Shown here in pieces: positions 52,056 to 60,263 of a DNA stretch of 64,000 nt. The notes beneath the pieces are model-generated. The model made no database searches and was not told the origin of the DNA. It saw only the letters and a program-made list of their open reading frames with translations. Source of the DNA: Pirellulales bacterium (GTDB lineage Bacteria > Planctomycetota > Planctomycetia > Pirellulales > Lacipirellulaceae). The position numbers and the translations under genes are program-made. Each line of letters begins with the position of its first letter. Within the stretch, counting starts at the first letter, position 1. The stretch lies in NCBI GenBank assembly GCA_019636345.1, contig JAHBXQ010000004.1, positions 124,001 through 188,000 on the forward strand, written 5' to 3'.

Positions 52056-52129
52056 TGTTGGATGCGTGATTGTTGCTCTTGAACGGGTCGTCCTTACGTC
52101 GACAATCGAACGTCACGCATCAAACATGC

Positions 52130-52621
52130 TCACCGTCTCATCGCCCGATCGATGTCGCGCTGCATGTCCTTCTGCTTGAGCGACTCGCGCTTGTCGTAGG
52201 TCTTCTTTCCCTTGCACAATCCGAGAAGCAGCTTCGCGCGGCCGTTTTTAAAGTACATCTTCAGCGGCACGAGCGTGATGTTCTTCTCGTACGCTTTGCC
52301 TGCGAACTTGTTGATCTCGCGGCGATGCAGCAAGAGTTTGCGACGGCGGCGCGGCTCGTGGTTAAGCCAGTTGCTGTTCTTGTACTCGGCGATGTCGCAG
52401 CCCACCAGCCACACCTCGCCCTTGTCCATCCGCCCGTAGGCTTCGTCGAGCGAGACCTGCCCGGCGCGCAGACTCTTCACCTCGCTGCCGACCAATTGGA
52501 TGCCGCACTCCAGGGTGTCGAGCACCTCGAAAGAGTGACGGGCCTTGCGGTTCTGCGCGATCAGGCGTTCGTTCTTGTCGTCGTCTTTCGACGCTGACTT
52601 CTTGTCGGACTTTTTGGCCAA
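52130..52621 (-). CDS. smpB: SsrA-binding protein SmpB
   Basis: SmpB brings tmRNA to stalled ribosomes. The core is clear: NRKARHSFEVLDTLECGIQL, GSEVKSLRAGQVSLDEAYGR, NWLNHEPRRRRKLLLHRREI and TLVPLKMYFKNGRAKLLLGL, ending with the basic GKKTYDKRESLKQKDMQRDI tail. A TTG at 52621 gives the usual 163-residue protein beginning MAKKSDKKSASK; the frame is open further upstream but those residues are not SmpB-like. The next gene in the same direction lies 240 bp upstream. Confidence 0.95.
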   Translation of the reverse strand: MAKKSDKKSASKDDDKNERLIAQNRKARHSFEVLDTLECGIQLVGSEVKSLRAGQVSLDEAYGRMDKGEVWLVGCDIAEYKNSNWLNHEPRRRRKLLLHRREINKFAGKAYEKNITLVPLKMYFKNGRAKLLLGLCKGKKTYDKRESLKQKDMQRDIDRAMRR

Positions 52622-52861
52622 TGCAAGAGAGCGGATCAAAAGGAGCCGGCCGGAGTTCAGCGCAACACAGCGAGCCGGAGCGTCCTCGCCCCGGCGCACT
52701 GAATCCGCTCCCCGAGCATACCCTCGCCGGCGCGCACAAAAAAGCCGCGATCGGGTGTGCGCGAATGGGAGGCGTGGGGTGGTCGCGCAACCCCCGATCG
52801 CAGCCGGCGGCGTCAGGGAGCCCTGGTCAAATTGTCGGCCGCGGCAGGGCGGCCAGGGTCG

Positions 52862-53176
52862 TCACTCCGCGGGGGCGGGCAAGGGGCCCGAAAATCCGCC
52901 GGACAGCAGGCTGCCAAGCACCGTGACGCTCTTCTTCGGCTCGCCCGCGCCCGGATCGGGCGAGGCGAAATGCTCATGCAAATCGACGTGTAATTGCACG
53001 CAATCAAGGTACCGGTCGCGGACCTCCTCGTGCTCCAGCAGCAGCGATTCCAGCTGAGCAATCTGGGCGTCTTCGACTTTTTCTTCGTCGATCACCGACC
53101 AAATGAGCTGTTCCGCGGCGTCGAGCAACTCCTCGCGCGGTTGGGGCTTGTCGCCCGGGGGGGTAGGGCGGGACAT
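52862..53176 (-). CDS. Short anti-sigma/FecR-N-like protein
   Basis: The 104-residue product contains EELLDAAEQLIWSVIDEEKV, AQIAQLESLLLEHEEVRDRY and LDCVQLHVDLHEHFA, the helical pattern found at the N-terminus of planctomycete anti-sigma/FecR-domain proteins that sit beside ECF sigma genes. Those proteins normally continue into a membrane helix and a FecR or LamG part; this one stops soon after SVTVLGSLLSGGFSGPLPAP. No sigma factor gene is adjacent. It is either a stand-alone regulator or a truncated remnant. ATG 53176 is the start. Confidence 0.6.
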   Translation of the reverse strand: MSRPTPPGDKPQPREELLDAAEQLIWSVIDEEKVEDAQIAQLESLLLEHEEVRDRYLDCVQLHVDLHEHFASPDPGAGEPKKSVTVLGSLLSGGFSGPLPAPAE

Positions 53177-53551
53177 TGAATCACTCCAATTCGTAATGCG
53201 GACAAGGAGACGCACGCCCGGCGGCTTTGGAGGCCGCTGCGCTGATCGCTCAACTTGTCGCCAAGGCAGGATGGGGTGGCGCCACGGACGCGGCGCCGGC
53301 GGGAACGACACGTGTCACGGGCGCCGAATCAGCCGCCGCCATCACTGTCATCGGCCAAAAGCTTGAGCAAATCGGATGCCCATCTAGTGTTTTGACGAAG
53401 CCGGGACAAGGTCGGTTCGCCCGACGCCCGCCAAAACCGGCCTCATTGCGCGATTGCGCACCCCCGCCAACCGGCCGAGATCGGCCCCGTGCGTGCCAAT
53501 ATCCCAGGCGCCCCTGCCGACTCGGCAGGCGAATCTCCGGCCCGACGCTAG
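53177..53551. other. Intergenic region, no gene seen
   Basis: This 375-bp stretch has a weak minus-strand promoter candidate (TTGTCC-N17-TAGATG near 53382-53410). The plus-strand open frame across it is not convincing as a gene. No sigma-factor fragment is recognisable. Confidence 0.45.
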
Positions 53552-54034
53552 CTACAGGGGCACGATTTCTGCCTGCAATGCGGGCAGATCGATAATCGCC
53601 AGACTGGGGGGATTCGCCCGATAGAGGGCCCCGGGGTTCACCGCGAGCGTTGAGCCGTGCCAATCCACTGCCGCGACGTGCGTGTGGCCATAGAGGACCA
53701 GATCGAACCCGCCTCCCGCCAGGGCCGCCCGGAACCGCCGCGCGTCGTCGCCGTGGAGGATCGCTATCCGTCGGCCGACAAGTTCCAGTTCGCCGAATTC
53801 CCCGTAGCAGGTTTGGCCGGCCCCGACGATTGCCGCGGCCAGGGCTCGACGATCGTAGTCGCAGTTGCCGTAGACGAACCCCGTGGGCCAAGAGGAAAAC
53901 AGTTCAACGACGTCCGCGGTCCCCACGTCGCCGCAATGGAGGACCCGCTCGACTTGAAACGATTCCAGCGCGCGCACGGCCCGCTCCGTCTTGTCGACGT
54001 GTCCGTGCGAGTCGCTGACGATTCCCAAACGCAT
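53552..54034 (-). CDS. YfcE/MJ0936-type metallophosphoesterase
   Basis: The 160-residue protein has the calcineurin-like dimetal motifs: MRLGIVSDSHGHVDKTERAV (D-x-H), VLHCGDVGTADVVELF (GD), FVYGNCDYDRRAL (GNCD), IAILHGDDARRFRAAL (GH-like) and LVLYGHTHVAAVDWHG (GHTH). YfcE-like enzymes are cytoplasmic phosphodiesterases. ATG 54034 is the best start; one at 54052 adds six residues. It follows the ATP-grasp gene (stop at 54057) by 22 nt and is probably in the same transcript. Confidence 0.85.
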   Translation of the reverse strand: MRLGIVSDSHGHVDKTERAVRALESFQVERVLHCGDVGTADVVELFSSWPTGFVYGNCDYDRRALAAAIVGAGQTCYGEFGELELVGRRIAILHGDDARRFRAALAGGGFDLVLYGHTHVAAVDWHGSTLAVNPGALYRANPPSLAIIDLPALQAEIVPL

Positions 54035-54056
54035 TCCGAATTCCCTAGACATCGAC

Positions 54057-55244
54057 CTACGGTACGGACCAAGCCCCGTCATTGTACCCGAAGGGGCGAC
54101 TGAGAATCTCCGCAGTAAACTCGTCGAGCCGGGAGGCGCACTCTTCGATGGTCCTGCCCGCGGCGAACGCCGTCAGCAGCGGATCGCCGCGACGGATCAA
54201 CTCCCCGGCGCGAGGGATGTCGGCCAGCAGACGCCGCGGATCGTGCAGCGCCGCGTCGAGCGCGAACTCGGCAAACGACGGCAACACGCGCACCTCGGCC
54301 GGGGCGTATAGGATCGCCTTGCCGTGAACGGGTTCGGGCATGGCGTCGTCCGACGCATCGGCATGACCAGAGCCGCCCTCGGGGTCCTCGACTTCGGCGC
54401 CGCAGGCGGCAAGATGCGCAGCGATTGCCGACCGCCCCCGGGCTCGCTCCAGCACCTCGACCGACGCGGTGTAGCGGGGATTCACCTCCAGCAGGTGAAA
54501 ATCGTCCTCCGCGACGATTAAGTCGGCGCCGACAATTCCGCGGAGGCCGAAATCCTCCCGGAGCATCTGCCCGAGCTGATTCAACCCGCACAGGATCTTC
54601 TTACTCCCCGGCAGCGGCCCGATTGATCCGGCGTAGCGCCAGGGGCGCTCCGGATCGCCGCCGAGGAGTTGTCGCGTGACGCCCCAAAGCTCGGCGGACT
54701 CGTTGCCAAGCGTAAAGATCGCCGCAGCGGGAGTGCCTGCCACGAAGCGTTGCGCGACGGCCCGCTCGCGCTCGGCCCGCTGGACAGCGGCCTCGCCGTC
54801 GAGTCGCCATACGCCCGAGCCGCTTGAGCCCTGGTAGGACTTGGCCAGCCACGCGCCATCGCGGGGAACGCTTGCAGTCTCGACCCTGGTTTCTGGGAAA
54901 GGGATCTCCCGGCGTCCGCAGACCGCTTGCAACCGCAACGGGTCGCGACACGCTCGCAGGGACTGCCCGGCATTCCCCCATAGCGGTTTGAGCGCGGCCA
55001 TTTGGTCCACCAGCGCCGGTTGATTCTCCAAAGCGCCCGTGTAGAGCCAACCGTCGCACTCGATCTCGGCCAACCAATCGACGAGCCCCGCGGGATAGTC
55101 GGCGATGCGGCTCGCCGGGCAAACGGCGGCGAGATCGGCATCGGCGAACAGATCCGCGGAGACCGCCGAAAACCCGGCCCGCAGCGCCGATTGAGCTGCC
55201 GCCCGCACGCTCGCGCCGACAAGGGCGACTTTCGGCGCGGGCAT
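54057..55244 (-). CDS. ATP-grasp domain protein
   Basis: The 395-residue protein has an N-terminal Rossmann-like part (KVALVGASVRAAAQSALRAG) and an ATP-grasp fold (about 120-270) with DGAWLAKSYQGSSGSGVWRL, VAQRFVAGTPAAAIFTLGNE and the metal-binding LIVAEDDFHLLEVNPRYTAS (E-x-N). The C-terminal part is specific to this protein. ATP-grasp proteins of this general type occur in H4MPT-linked C1 gene sets of methylotrophs and planctomycetes, but the substrate cannot be derived from sequence. ATG 55244 follows AAAGGGAAACC; a TTG at 55268 is less likely. It is followed by a phosphoesterase gene. Confidence 0.78.
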   Translation of the reverse strand: MPAPKVALVGASVRAAAQSALRAGFSAVSADLFADADLAAVCPASRIADYPAGLVDWLAEIECDGWLYTGALENQPALVDQMAALKPLWGNAGQSLRACRDPLRLQAVCGRREIPFPETRVETASVPRDGAWLAKSYQGSSGSGVWRLDGEAAVQRAERERAVAQRFVAGTPAAAIFTLGNESAELWGVTRQLLGGDPERPWRYAGSIGPLPGSKKILCGLNQLGQMLREDFGLRGIVGADLIVAEDDFHLLEVNPRYTASVEVLERARGRSAIAAHLAACGAEVEDPEGGSGHADASDDAMPEPVHGKAILYAPAEVRVLPSFAEFALDAALHDPRRLLADIPRAGELIRRGDPLLTAFAAGRTIEECASRLDEFTAEILSRPFGYNDGAWSVP

Positions 55245-55314
55245 GGTTTCCCTTTGGCGACGCGGCAAGGTGGATCGAAATCAGCGGCGACCTAGCCCGC
55301 AAGTCTGACGCCGG

Positions 55315-55683
55315 TCACTCCGACTGGTTTTCGCGGCTCGTCCGTCCGCGAAACTCGTCGGCGGGGTACTTTTGGGCGTTTTTAGCCATCTTTGCCCGGA
55401 TCGTTTCCGACACGTCAATTCCCAGTTCATTCGCCAGCGCCAGTCCGTACCCCAGAACGTCAGCCAACTCTTCAGCCGCGGCGGTCAGCTTCTCGGCGTC
55501 GTCGGGGAGCTGCCGAGACGTCTCGACGTCGATCCATTGGAAGTGCTCCATCAACTCGGCCGCCTCGATTGCCAGGGCCATCGAGAGATTCTTGGGAGCG
55601 TGGAACTGTCGCCAGTCGCGTTCGTCGACGAACTGGCGAACGACGTCCCGCAACTCGGCAACTGTGGTCGTGGCGTCGCTCAT
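55315..55683 (-). CDS. MazG-like nucleotide pyrophosphohydrolase
   Basis: The 122-residue helical protein has the all-alpha NTP-PPase pattern: FHAPKNLSMALAIEAAELME followed by HFQW, and then AEELADVLGYGLALANELGI, giving the E-x2-E...E-x2-D metal-binding residues. Proteins of this size (RS21-C6/dCTPase-like) remove noncanonical nucleotides. ATG 55683 is chosen because MSDATTTVAELRDVVRQFVD is the natural start. It is upstream of, and in line with, the ATP-grasp gene (70 bp). Confidence 0.85.
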   Translation of the reverse strand: MSDATTTVAELRDVVRQFVDERDWRQFHAPKNLSMALAIEAAELMEHFQWIDVETSRQLPDDAEKLTAAAEELADVLGYGLALANELGIDVSETIRAKMAKNAQKYPADEFRGRTSRENQSE

Positions 55684-55864
55684 GGCGATTCTGTCTGTAG
55701 AGAGTGCTGCGGCGACGGTTCCTGCCGGGACTACCCCGTCTCGCCGGCCGCCGCCTTGTCGCAAAGCCGGACGCATGATATCCCCTGCGGCGGCGTCTCG
55801 GCCAGTCGCCCGGAGCGATCCCGGCTCGCGGAGCTCGCTGCGTGCCGTTTTTCTCCTCCAAGAG

Positions 55865-55870
55865 TATACT
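55865..55870 (+). promoter_or_regulatory. Possible -10 element of a PEP-CTERM gene
   Basis: TATACT followed by GAGGGC lies 68 nt before ATG 55939. The -35 position (GTGCCG) is not a good match. The box resembles those near 12282 and 45888. Confidence 0.3.
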
Positions 55871-55938
55871 GAGGGCGATCCGGGGACCGCGGAGTTCTGC
55901 CTCGGCTTCTCGTCCCGATACGTCCTTGCACACAGGGC

Positions 55939-56559
55939 ATGCTCATGAACCGCGTCGCAATCTGGGCCTGCGGGCTGGTCCTCCTCGGGGCGACTTCGGC
56001 CCCCGCGGCGGTCTTGTTCGAGCGGTCGCTCGCTGTTGACCGCAGCAACAACGTGTTCGCTTCAACGCGGTTCACGCTCTCGCTCGACGTCACGCCGTCG
56101 TTCTTGGCGCCCACGAGCGCGGGGGCGATGTTGTTCGACGTGTCGATCACCCCCGCCGACGTCGGCTCGGCGTTCGCCTTGACCGGCGGCGCGGGGGGTG
56201 AGTTCGACGCCGCGATCGGGCGGCTCACCGACGGAATCGACGAGATTTTGCGAGTCGTCTTCGCAGAGGAGTCGACCGGCCGGGCCGAAAAGCGCGGCTT
56301 CGCCGAAAGCGGATTCTTCGCCGGGATGAACGGCTGGCCCGATTTCGGCGGCATGACGATCGAGGAATTGCGATTGCGGATCGATCGGTTCTCGCTCGTC
56401 CCCGGGACGATCCCGCTGGCGCCCGGAGCCCCGCCGCAGGTAGACTTGGGGTTCACTTTGCAGGTCGTCGGACAAGTCGTTCCCGAACCGACCAGTGCGA
56501 TGCTGGCCGCAGCCGCCGCCTTGGCGCTGGCACGTTGCCGACAGCGGCTGCTGCGTTAA
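55939..56559 (+). CDS. Secreted PEP-CTERM protein of unknown function
   Basis: The 206-residue protein begins with a signal peptide (NRVAIWACGLVLLGATSAPA) and ends with the sorting motif VVPEPTSAMLAAAAALALAR followed by CRQRLLR. The body is beta-rich (FTLSLDVTPSFLAPTSAGAM, VDLGFTLQVVG) with no motif I recognise. ATG 55939 is used; another at 55945 is equally good for the signal peptide. Like the protein at 7583 it needs an exosortase encoded elsewhere. Confidence 0.82.
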   Translation: MLMNRVAIWACGLVLLGATSAPAAVLFERSLAVDRSNNVFASTRFTLSLDVTPSFLAPTSAGAMLFDVSITPADVGSAFALTGGAGGEFDAAIGRLTDGIDEILRVVFAEESTGRAEKRGFAESGFFAGMNGWPDFGGMTIEELRLRIDRFSLVPGTIPLAPGAPPQVDLGFTLQVVGQVVPEPTSAMLAAAAALALARCRQRLLR

Positions 56560-56628
56560 TTCGACTGCTCACGGGGTCGTACTCTAACTCGTTCTTGGCC
56601 ACCCACACTGCAACGGGCGATCGCGCAT

Positions 56629-56886
56629 ATGGCATGGTTGTTTGAACGCATGATTGAGTTGGGGGCGTGGGTCGCCTTCATCCTGGGAATCGTTTTTCTC
56701 GCTGACGCCGGGTACCTGCTCGCCCAATGGGCCATGAGCCTGGGGAGCGACGCCCCCAGTACGGAACTGCTTGGCCAAGCCGGCTATGCCGCGGCGTGCT
56801 TCGTCGCGTCGACGTTGGCGCTGGGGGGACTGGCCTGCATCGATCACTACGTGTTCGATTTGCCCGAAGAGACTGCGGCCAAGTAA
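56629..56886 (+). CDS. Small two-helix membrane protein
   Basis: The 85-residue product predicts two membrane helices: GAWVAFILGIVFLADAGYLL and AGYAAACFVASTLALGGLAC, with short polar ends. No family recognised. It follows the PEP-CTERM gene by 70 bp on the same strand. Confidence 0.5.
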   Translation: MAWLFERMIELGAWVAFILGIVFLADAGYLLAQWAMSLGSDAPSTELLGQAGYAAACFVASTLALGGLACIDHYVFDLPEETAAK

Positions 56887-57439
56887 CCGCGAAACCGCCT
56901 CGCATTTGCCGCCGTGCGGCTCAATATCGTTCCCGAGACGGTCCTTCGACAAGGGCGCGAATCTCGCGTCGTCGCCGCAGCCGGCGCCGCTGATGGGTCA
57001 GCGTCAAATAGGCGCCCCGGGCGTGCCGCTCGCGGGTCCAGGCGCGGCGCATCCGGCGGTTCGCCTGCGAGAAATCAACCGCCACGGGAACGTCTTCGGC
57101 CAGACGCCGCGCAACCTCCAGTGATCGAGTTGCCGCCGCTTCGAGCAGGTTCAGGCAGAGCCGGGCAAGGTTCATCGTCGGCGGATCTCGCGTTCCAAGT
57201 CGCTGGGGACGACGCGACCCGCTGTCGGCCGTCGTCGAGAATCATACGCCTATACCGCCGGGAGGCCATCTCTTGCCGTTCGCCGACAATCGCTTTGACG
57301 GCCTCGCCGCCGGTCCCCGCCGTGGCGGCCAGTTGGTAGACTGGTGACAAGTCGACGTTGCGATGCACTTCGCGACCGCGCGACGAAGTCGTCCCGACCC
57401 CTGCTGCATGAATTTTCCGTTTCAGGATCGTACCCCTCG
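56887..57439. other. Region of weak coding potential between a membrane protein gene and a dehydrogenase gene
   Basis: This is about 550 bp with no clear gene on the plus strand. On the minus strand two overlapping frames (57075-57368 and 56921-57175) both have coding-like third-position GC, which may mean a decayed or frameshifted gene. No terminator or RNA is recognised. Confidence 0.4.
56921..57175 (-). CDS. Doubtful small ORF, possibly part of a broken gene
   Basis: The 84-residue frame reads MNLARLCLNLLEAAATRSLE, then VARRLAEDVPVAVDFSQANR and a very basic end. Codon third positions are GC-rich, as in neighbouring genes. No ribosome-binding site is obvious. A second frame immediately upstream (57075-57368, starting [13 protein letters not shown]) is also coding-like, so the two might be pieces of one frameshifted gene. 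No family is recognised. Confidence 0.3.
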   Translation of the reverse strand: MNLARLCLNLLEAAATRSLEVARRLAEDVPVAVDFSQANRRMRRAWTRERHARGAYLTLTHQRRRLRRRREIRALVEGPSRERY

Positions 57440-58378
57440 ATGACGCCAGTTTCTCCCGCCACGACGCGTCTGGGGTGGATCGGCGCCGGCGTCATGGGCG
57501 CCAGCATGTGCGGGCGTTTGCTCGAGGCCGGGTTCGCCGTAACGGTGTTTACGCGCACCCGGGCCAAGGCTGAGCCGCTTTTGGCCGCGGGCGGCCGTTG
57601 GGCCGATTCCCCGGCCGCCGTTGCCGCGGCGAGCGACGTCGTGTTTTCGATCGTCGGCTACCCTCGTGACGTGCGAGAAATCCATCTGGGAACGGGCGGC
57701 GTCCTGACGACGCTTCGGCCCGGGGGAGTGCTGGTCGATATGACCACCAGCCAGCCGGCCCTGGCCGAAGAGATCGCCGCGGAGGCCGCGGCCCGGGGGA
57801 CGACGGCGATCGACGCCCCCGTCTCGGGCGGCGACGTGGGGGCCCGCAACGGCGCCCTGTCGATCATGATCGGCGGCGACGCCGCGGTCGTCGAAGCCCT
57901 GGCCCCCTGCTGGAACGCGATGGGCAAGACCTGGATCCGCCAGGGGGGCCCCGGCGCCGGGCAGCATGCCAAGCTGGTCAATCAGACGCTCGTCGGCGGC
58001 AACATGGTCGGCGTTTGCGAGGCGCTGCTTTACGCCTACCGCGCCGGACTCGATCTAGAGACGGTTCTCCGTTCCGTCGCCCCCGGGGCTGCGGGGAGTT
58101 GGTCGCTGTCGAATCTCGGGCCCCGGATGATCGCCGGCGACTTCGCCCCGGGGTTCTACGTCGAGCACTTCCTCAAGGACATGGGGCTGGCGCTTGAGGA
58201 AGCCCGGCGGATGAACCTCGCCCTGCCGGGGCTCGCGCTGTGCGAGCAATTGTACCGAGCCGTCGCAGCCCAAGGCCACGCTCGCAGCGGCACGCACGCC
58301 CTCATGCTGGCTTTGGCGAACTTGTCGGGGATCGACTGGCAGAGCCGCGACCGGGCCCGCTCAATAGGGCCCCGCTGA
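57440..58378 (+). CDS. NAD(P)-dependent oxidoreductase, 3-hydroxyisobutyrate dehydrogenase family
   Basis: The 312-residue protein has the Rossmann start [20 protein letters not shown], then [33 protein letters not shown], the substrate-binding [20 protein letters not shown], and the catalytic Lys in [20 protein letters not shown]. These identify the beta-hydroxyacid dehydrogenase family; the exact substrate (3-hydroxyisobutyrate, tartronate semialdehyde or similar) is not determined. ATG 57440 is chosen over an upstream start with unrelated residues. The stop codon lies within a hairpin-forming repeat. Confidence 0.9.
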   Translation: MTPVSPATTRLGWIGAGVMGASMCGRLLEAGFAVTVFTRTRAKAEPLLAAGGRWADSPAAVAAASDVVFSIVGYPRDVREIHLGTGGVLTTLRPGGVLVDMTTSQPALAEEIAAEAAARGTTAIDAPVSGGDVGARNGALSIMIGGDAAVVEALAPCWNAMGKTWIRQGGPGAGQHAKLVNQTLVGGNMVGVCEALLYAYRAGLDLETVLRSVAPGAAGSWSLSNLGPRMIAGDFAPGFYVEHFLKDMGLALEEARRMNLALPGLALCEQLYRAVAAQGHARSGTHALMLALANLSGIDWQSRDRARSIGPR

Positions 58379-58386
58379 ATCGGGGC
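58369..58386. repeat. Short hairpin overlapping the dehydrogenase stop codon
   Basis: GCCCCG (58369-58374) and CGGGGC (58381-58386) flank CTGAAT, which includes the stop codon TGA (58376-58378). The centre TGAATC is also present in the reverse complement of the leuS palindrome at 38724-38748, so they may be related repeat elements. Confidence 0.4.
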
Positions 58387-58469
58387 GGGTCTCGCTTGAC
58401 CTGAGGGAATCCTCAGCCGGCTTGATGCAGACGGCGCCTCGCCTGCAAGCGAGCGGTTAAGTGCAGTGC

Positions 58470-58509
58470 AAAAAAATCGGGGCCGGGCTCCCGTAGGAAC
58501 CCGGCCCCG
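58470..58509 (-). terminator. Rho-independent terminator of the YTV protein gene
   Basis: On the minus strand a 10-bp stem (58500-58509 with 58478-58487, arm CGGGGCCGGG) extended by three inner pairs is followed by ATTTTTTT (58477-58470). It lies about 36 nt after the stop codon at 58545. Confidence 0.9.
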
Positions 58510-58544
58510 TCGTCAGGTTTCATTCAACGAGTCGTCATGGACGC

Positions 58545-60263
58545 TCAGTTGCAGCCGCAAGCGGCGGGGGCCGCTTCGCCGCAACCGCAGCTGCTCGCCG
58601 GAGCGGCGCAACCGCAGTCGCTGCTCGCCGCACAGCCGCAGCCGCCGGTCGAGACAGTTTCCTGGACTTCCTGGGCGACCATCTTGCAGACCTTCACCTC
58701 GACCTGCTTTTCGACCTGGACCGGCACGCACACGGTGTAGGTCTCGGTCTTTTCTTCCGGCACGCACTCATAGGTGGTGACGTCGTAGGTGCGAGTCTTC
58801 TCCTCGGGCACCATCACGCAGACCTGGACTTCCTTCGTGGCCTGCTCAGTGACGTAGCTCGTGACCTGGTACTCTTGAGTCCGGGTCTCGGTACGGCACT
58901 TCTGCACGCACACGGTGCGGGTCTTCTGCTCGGGAACCATCTTGCACACCTTGACGGTGGTCGAGACGGTCTCGGGCACGCACTTGGTCACGCAGACGGT
59001 GCGAGTCTTCTGGACCGGGACCATCGTGCAGACCTTGACCTCGCGCTGGCGGGTCTCGGTCCGGCACTTGTTGACCGTCACGGTGCAGGTCTTCTGGACC
59101 GGGACCATCGTGCAGACCTTGACCTCGCGCTGGCGAGTCTCGGTCCGGCACTTGTTGACCGTGACCATGCAGGTCTTGGTCTCTTGACGGCACTTGGTCA
59201 CGCAGTAGGTGTACGGCACCTCTTCGGTGACGCACTGATAGGTCGTGCAGGGGACTTCCTTGGTTTCGCAGCCGGGGACCCACACCCGCTTGCAGCAGGT
59301 CGTGGGGCAGCCGCACGAGTCGGTCCCGGCGACCTGTTGGGTTTCCCAATGACCGGTGTTGACCGTCACGGTCTTCATCGTCGTCACGGGGACCTTCTTC
59401 GTTACGGTCCGCGAGGCGGTCACCTGCTCGGTGTAGGGGACGTTGACCGTGTAGGACTTCTCGACCTGCTCGGTGTACGGCACGCTGACGGTGTAGTCGA
59501 CCGTCTTGGTGCTGTAGCTCGGCTCCATGACCGTGTAGGACTTCTCGACCTGCTCGGTGTACGGCACGCTGACGGTGTAATCGACCGTCTTGGTGCTGTA
59601 GCTCGGTTCCATGACCGTGTAGGCCTGCTCGACCTGCTCGACGACCTGCTTCATCACCGTGCTGGTGACGACCTTGTCCTCATAGCTGGGGACCATGACC
59701 GTGTAGGCCTGCTCGACCTGCTCGGTGTAGGGGACTTGCACCGTGTACTCGCGAGTCTTCGTCTCGACGACCGGCTTGCACACGTTGTAGGTCACCGTCT
59801 TGGTCTGCTGCGAGGGGACCATGACCGTGTAGGTCTCGGTCTTGGTCTCGGTCTTCGGAACCCGGTTGTAGACGGTGTAGGTCCGAGTCTTCTCTTGCTT
59901 CTGGTACTCCGTGGACGTCACGGTCCGCATCTCGGTGACGTAGGTCGGCACCATGACGGTCTTGGTGACCACGGTCGTGCCGCAACCGCAATCGGCCGCC
60001 GCCGCCGAACCGCAGGCCGCCGCCGCTGCGCCGCAGGCGCCGCAACCGCTGGCCGCCGCACACGCGCACGACTCGCACGCGCTGGCCGCTTCACAACCGC
60101 TGTCGCAGCTCGATTCGCAGCCGCAACTCGACTCGCAAGCCGGAGCACAACACGACTCCGTCTTGCACTTCTTACGGAACAAGCCGGCGTCGGCCTGCTC
60201 CGTAACGCCCGCCGTCAGCACGCCGAGTGCTGCCGTCAGGCACAGGAAACGTTGATACATCAC
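58545..60263 (-). CDS. Cys-rich YTV-repeat cell-wall protein
   Basis: The 572-residue protein has a signal peptide (RFLCLTAALGVLTAGVTEQA), a Cys/Ala-rich N-terminal region (about 30-90), and then dozens of short repeats around Y-T-V motifs (YTVMVPSYEDKVVTSTV, YTVSVPYTEQVEKSYTV) and Cys-containing units (CTVTVNKCRTETRQREVKVC). It closes with another Cys-rich tail. The YTV domain is planctomycete-specific and such proteins were found in the wall of Rhodopirellula; disulfide cross-linking is the supposed role. Two tandem duplications are visible in DNA (period 84 bp near 59460-59610 and 81 bp near 59030-59170). ATG 60263 follows GGAGGG. Confidence 0.88.
   Translation of the reverse strand: MMYQRFLCLTAALGVLTAGVTEQADAGLFRKKCKTESCCAPACESSCGCESSCDSGCEAASACESCACAAASGCGACGAAAAACGSAAAADCGCGTTVVTKTVMVPTYVTEMRTVTSTEYQKQEKTRTYTVYNRVPKTETKTETYTVMVPSQQTKTVTYNVCKPVVETKTREYTVQVPYTEQVEQAYTVMVPSYEDKVVTSTVMKQVVEQVEQAYTVMEPSYSTKTVDYTVSVPYTEQVEKSYTVMEPSYSTKTVDYTVSVPYTEQVEKSYTVNVPYTEQVTASRTVTKKVPVTTMKTVTVNTGHWETQQVAGTDSCGCPTTCCKRVWVPGCETKEVPCTTYQCVTEEVPYTYCVTKCRQETKTCMVTVNKCRTETRQREVKVCTMVPVQKTCTVTVNKCRTETRQREVKVCTMVPVQKTRTVCVTKCVPETVSTTVKVCKMVPEQKTRTVCVQKCRTETRTQEYQVTSYVTEQATKEVQVCVMVPEEKTRTYDVTTYECVPEEKTETYTVCVPVQVEKQVEVKVCKMVAQEVQETVSTGGCGCAASSDCGCAAPASSCGCGEAAPAACGCN

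Noticed and set aside
59030-59610. Regular repeats as a CRISPR-like array
   Set aside because: The repeats are coding (YTV protein), abut each other without unique spacers, and vary in period.
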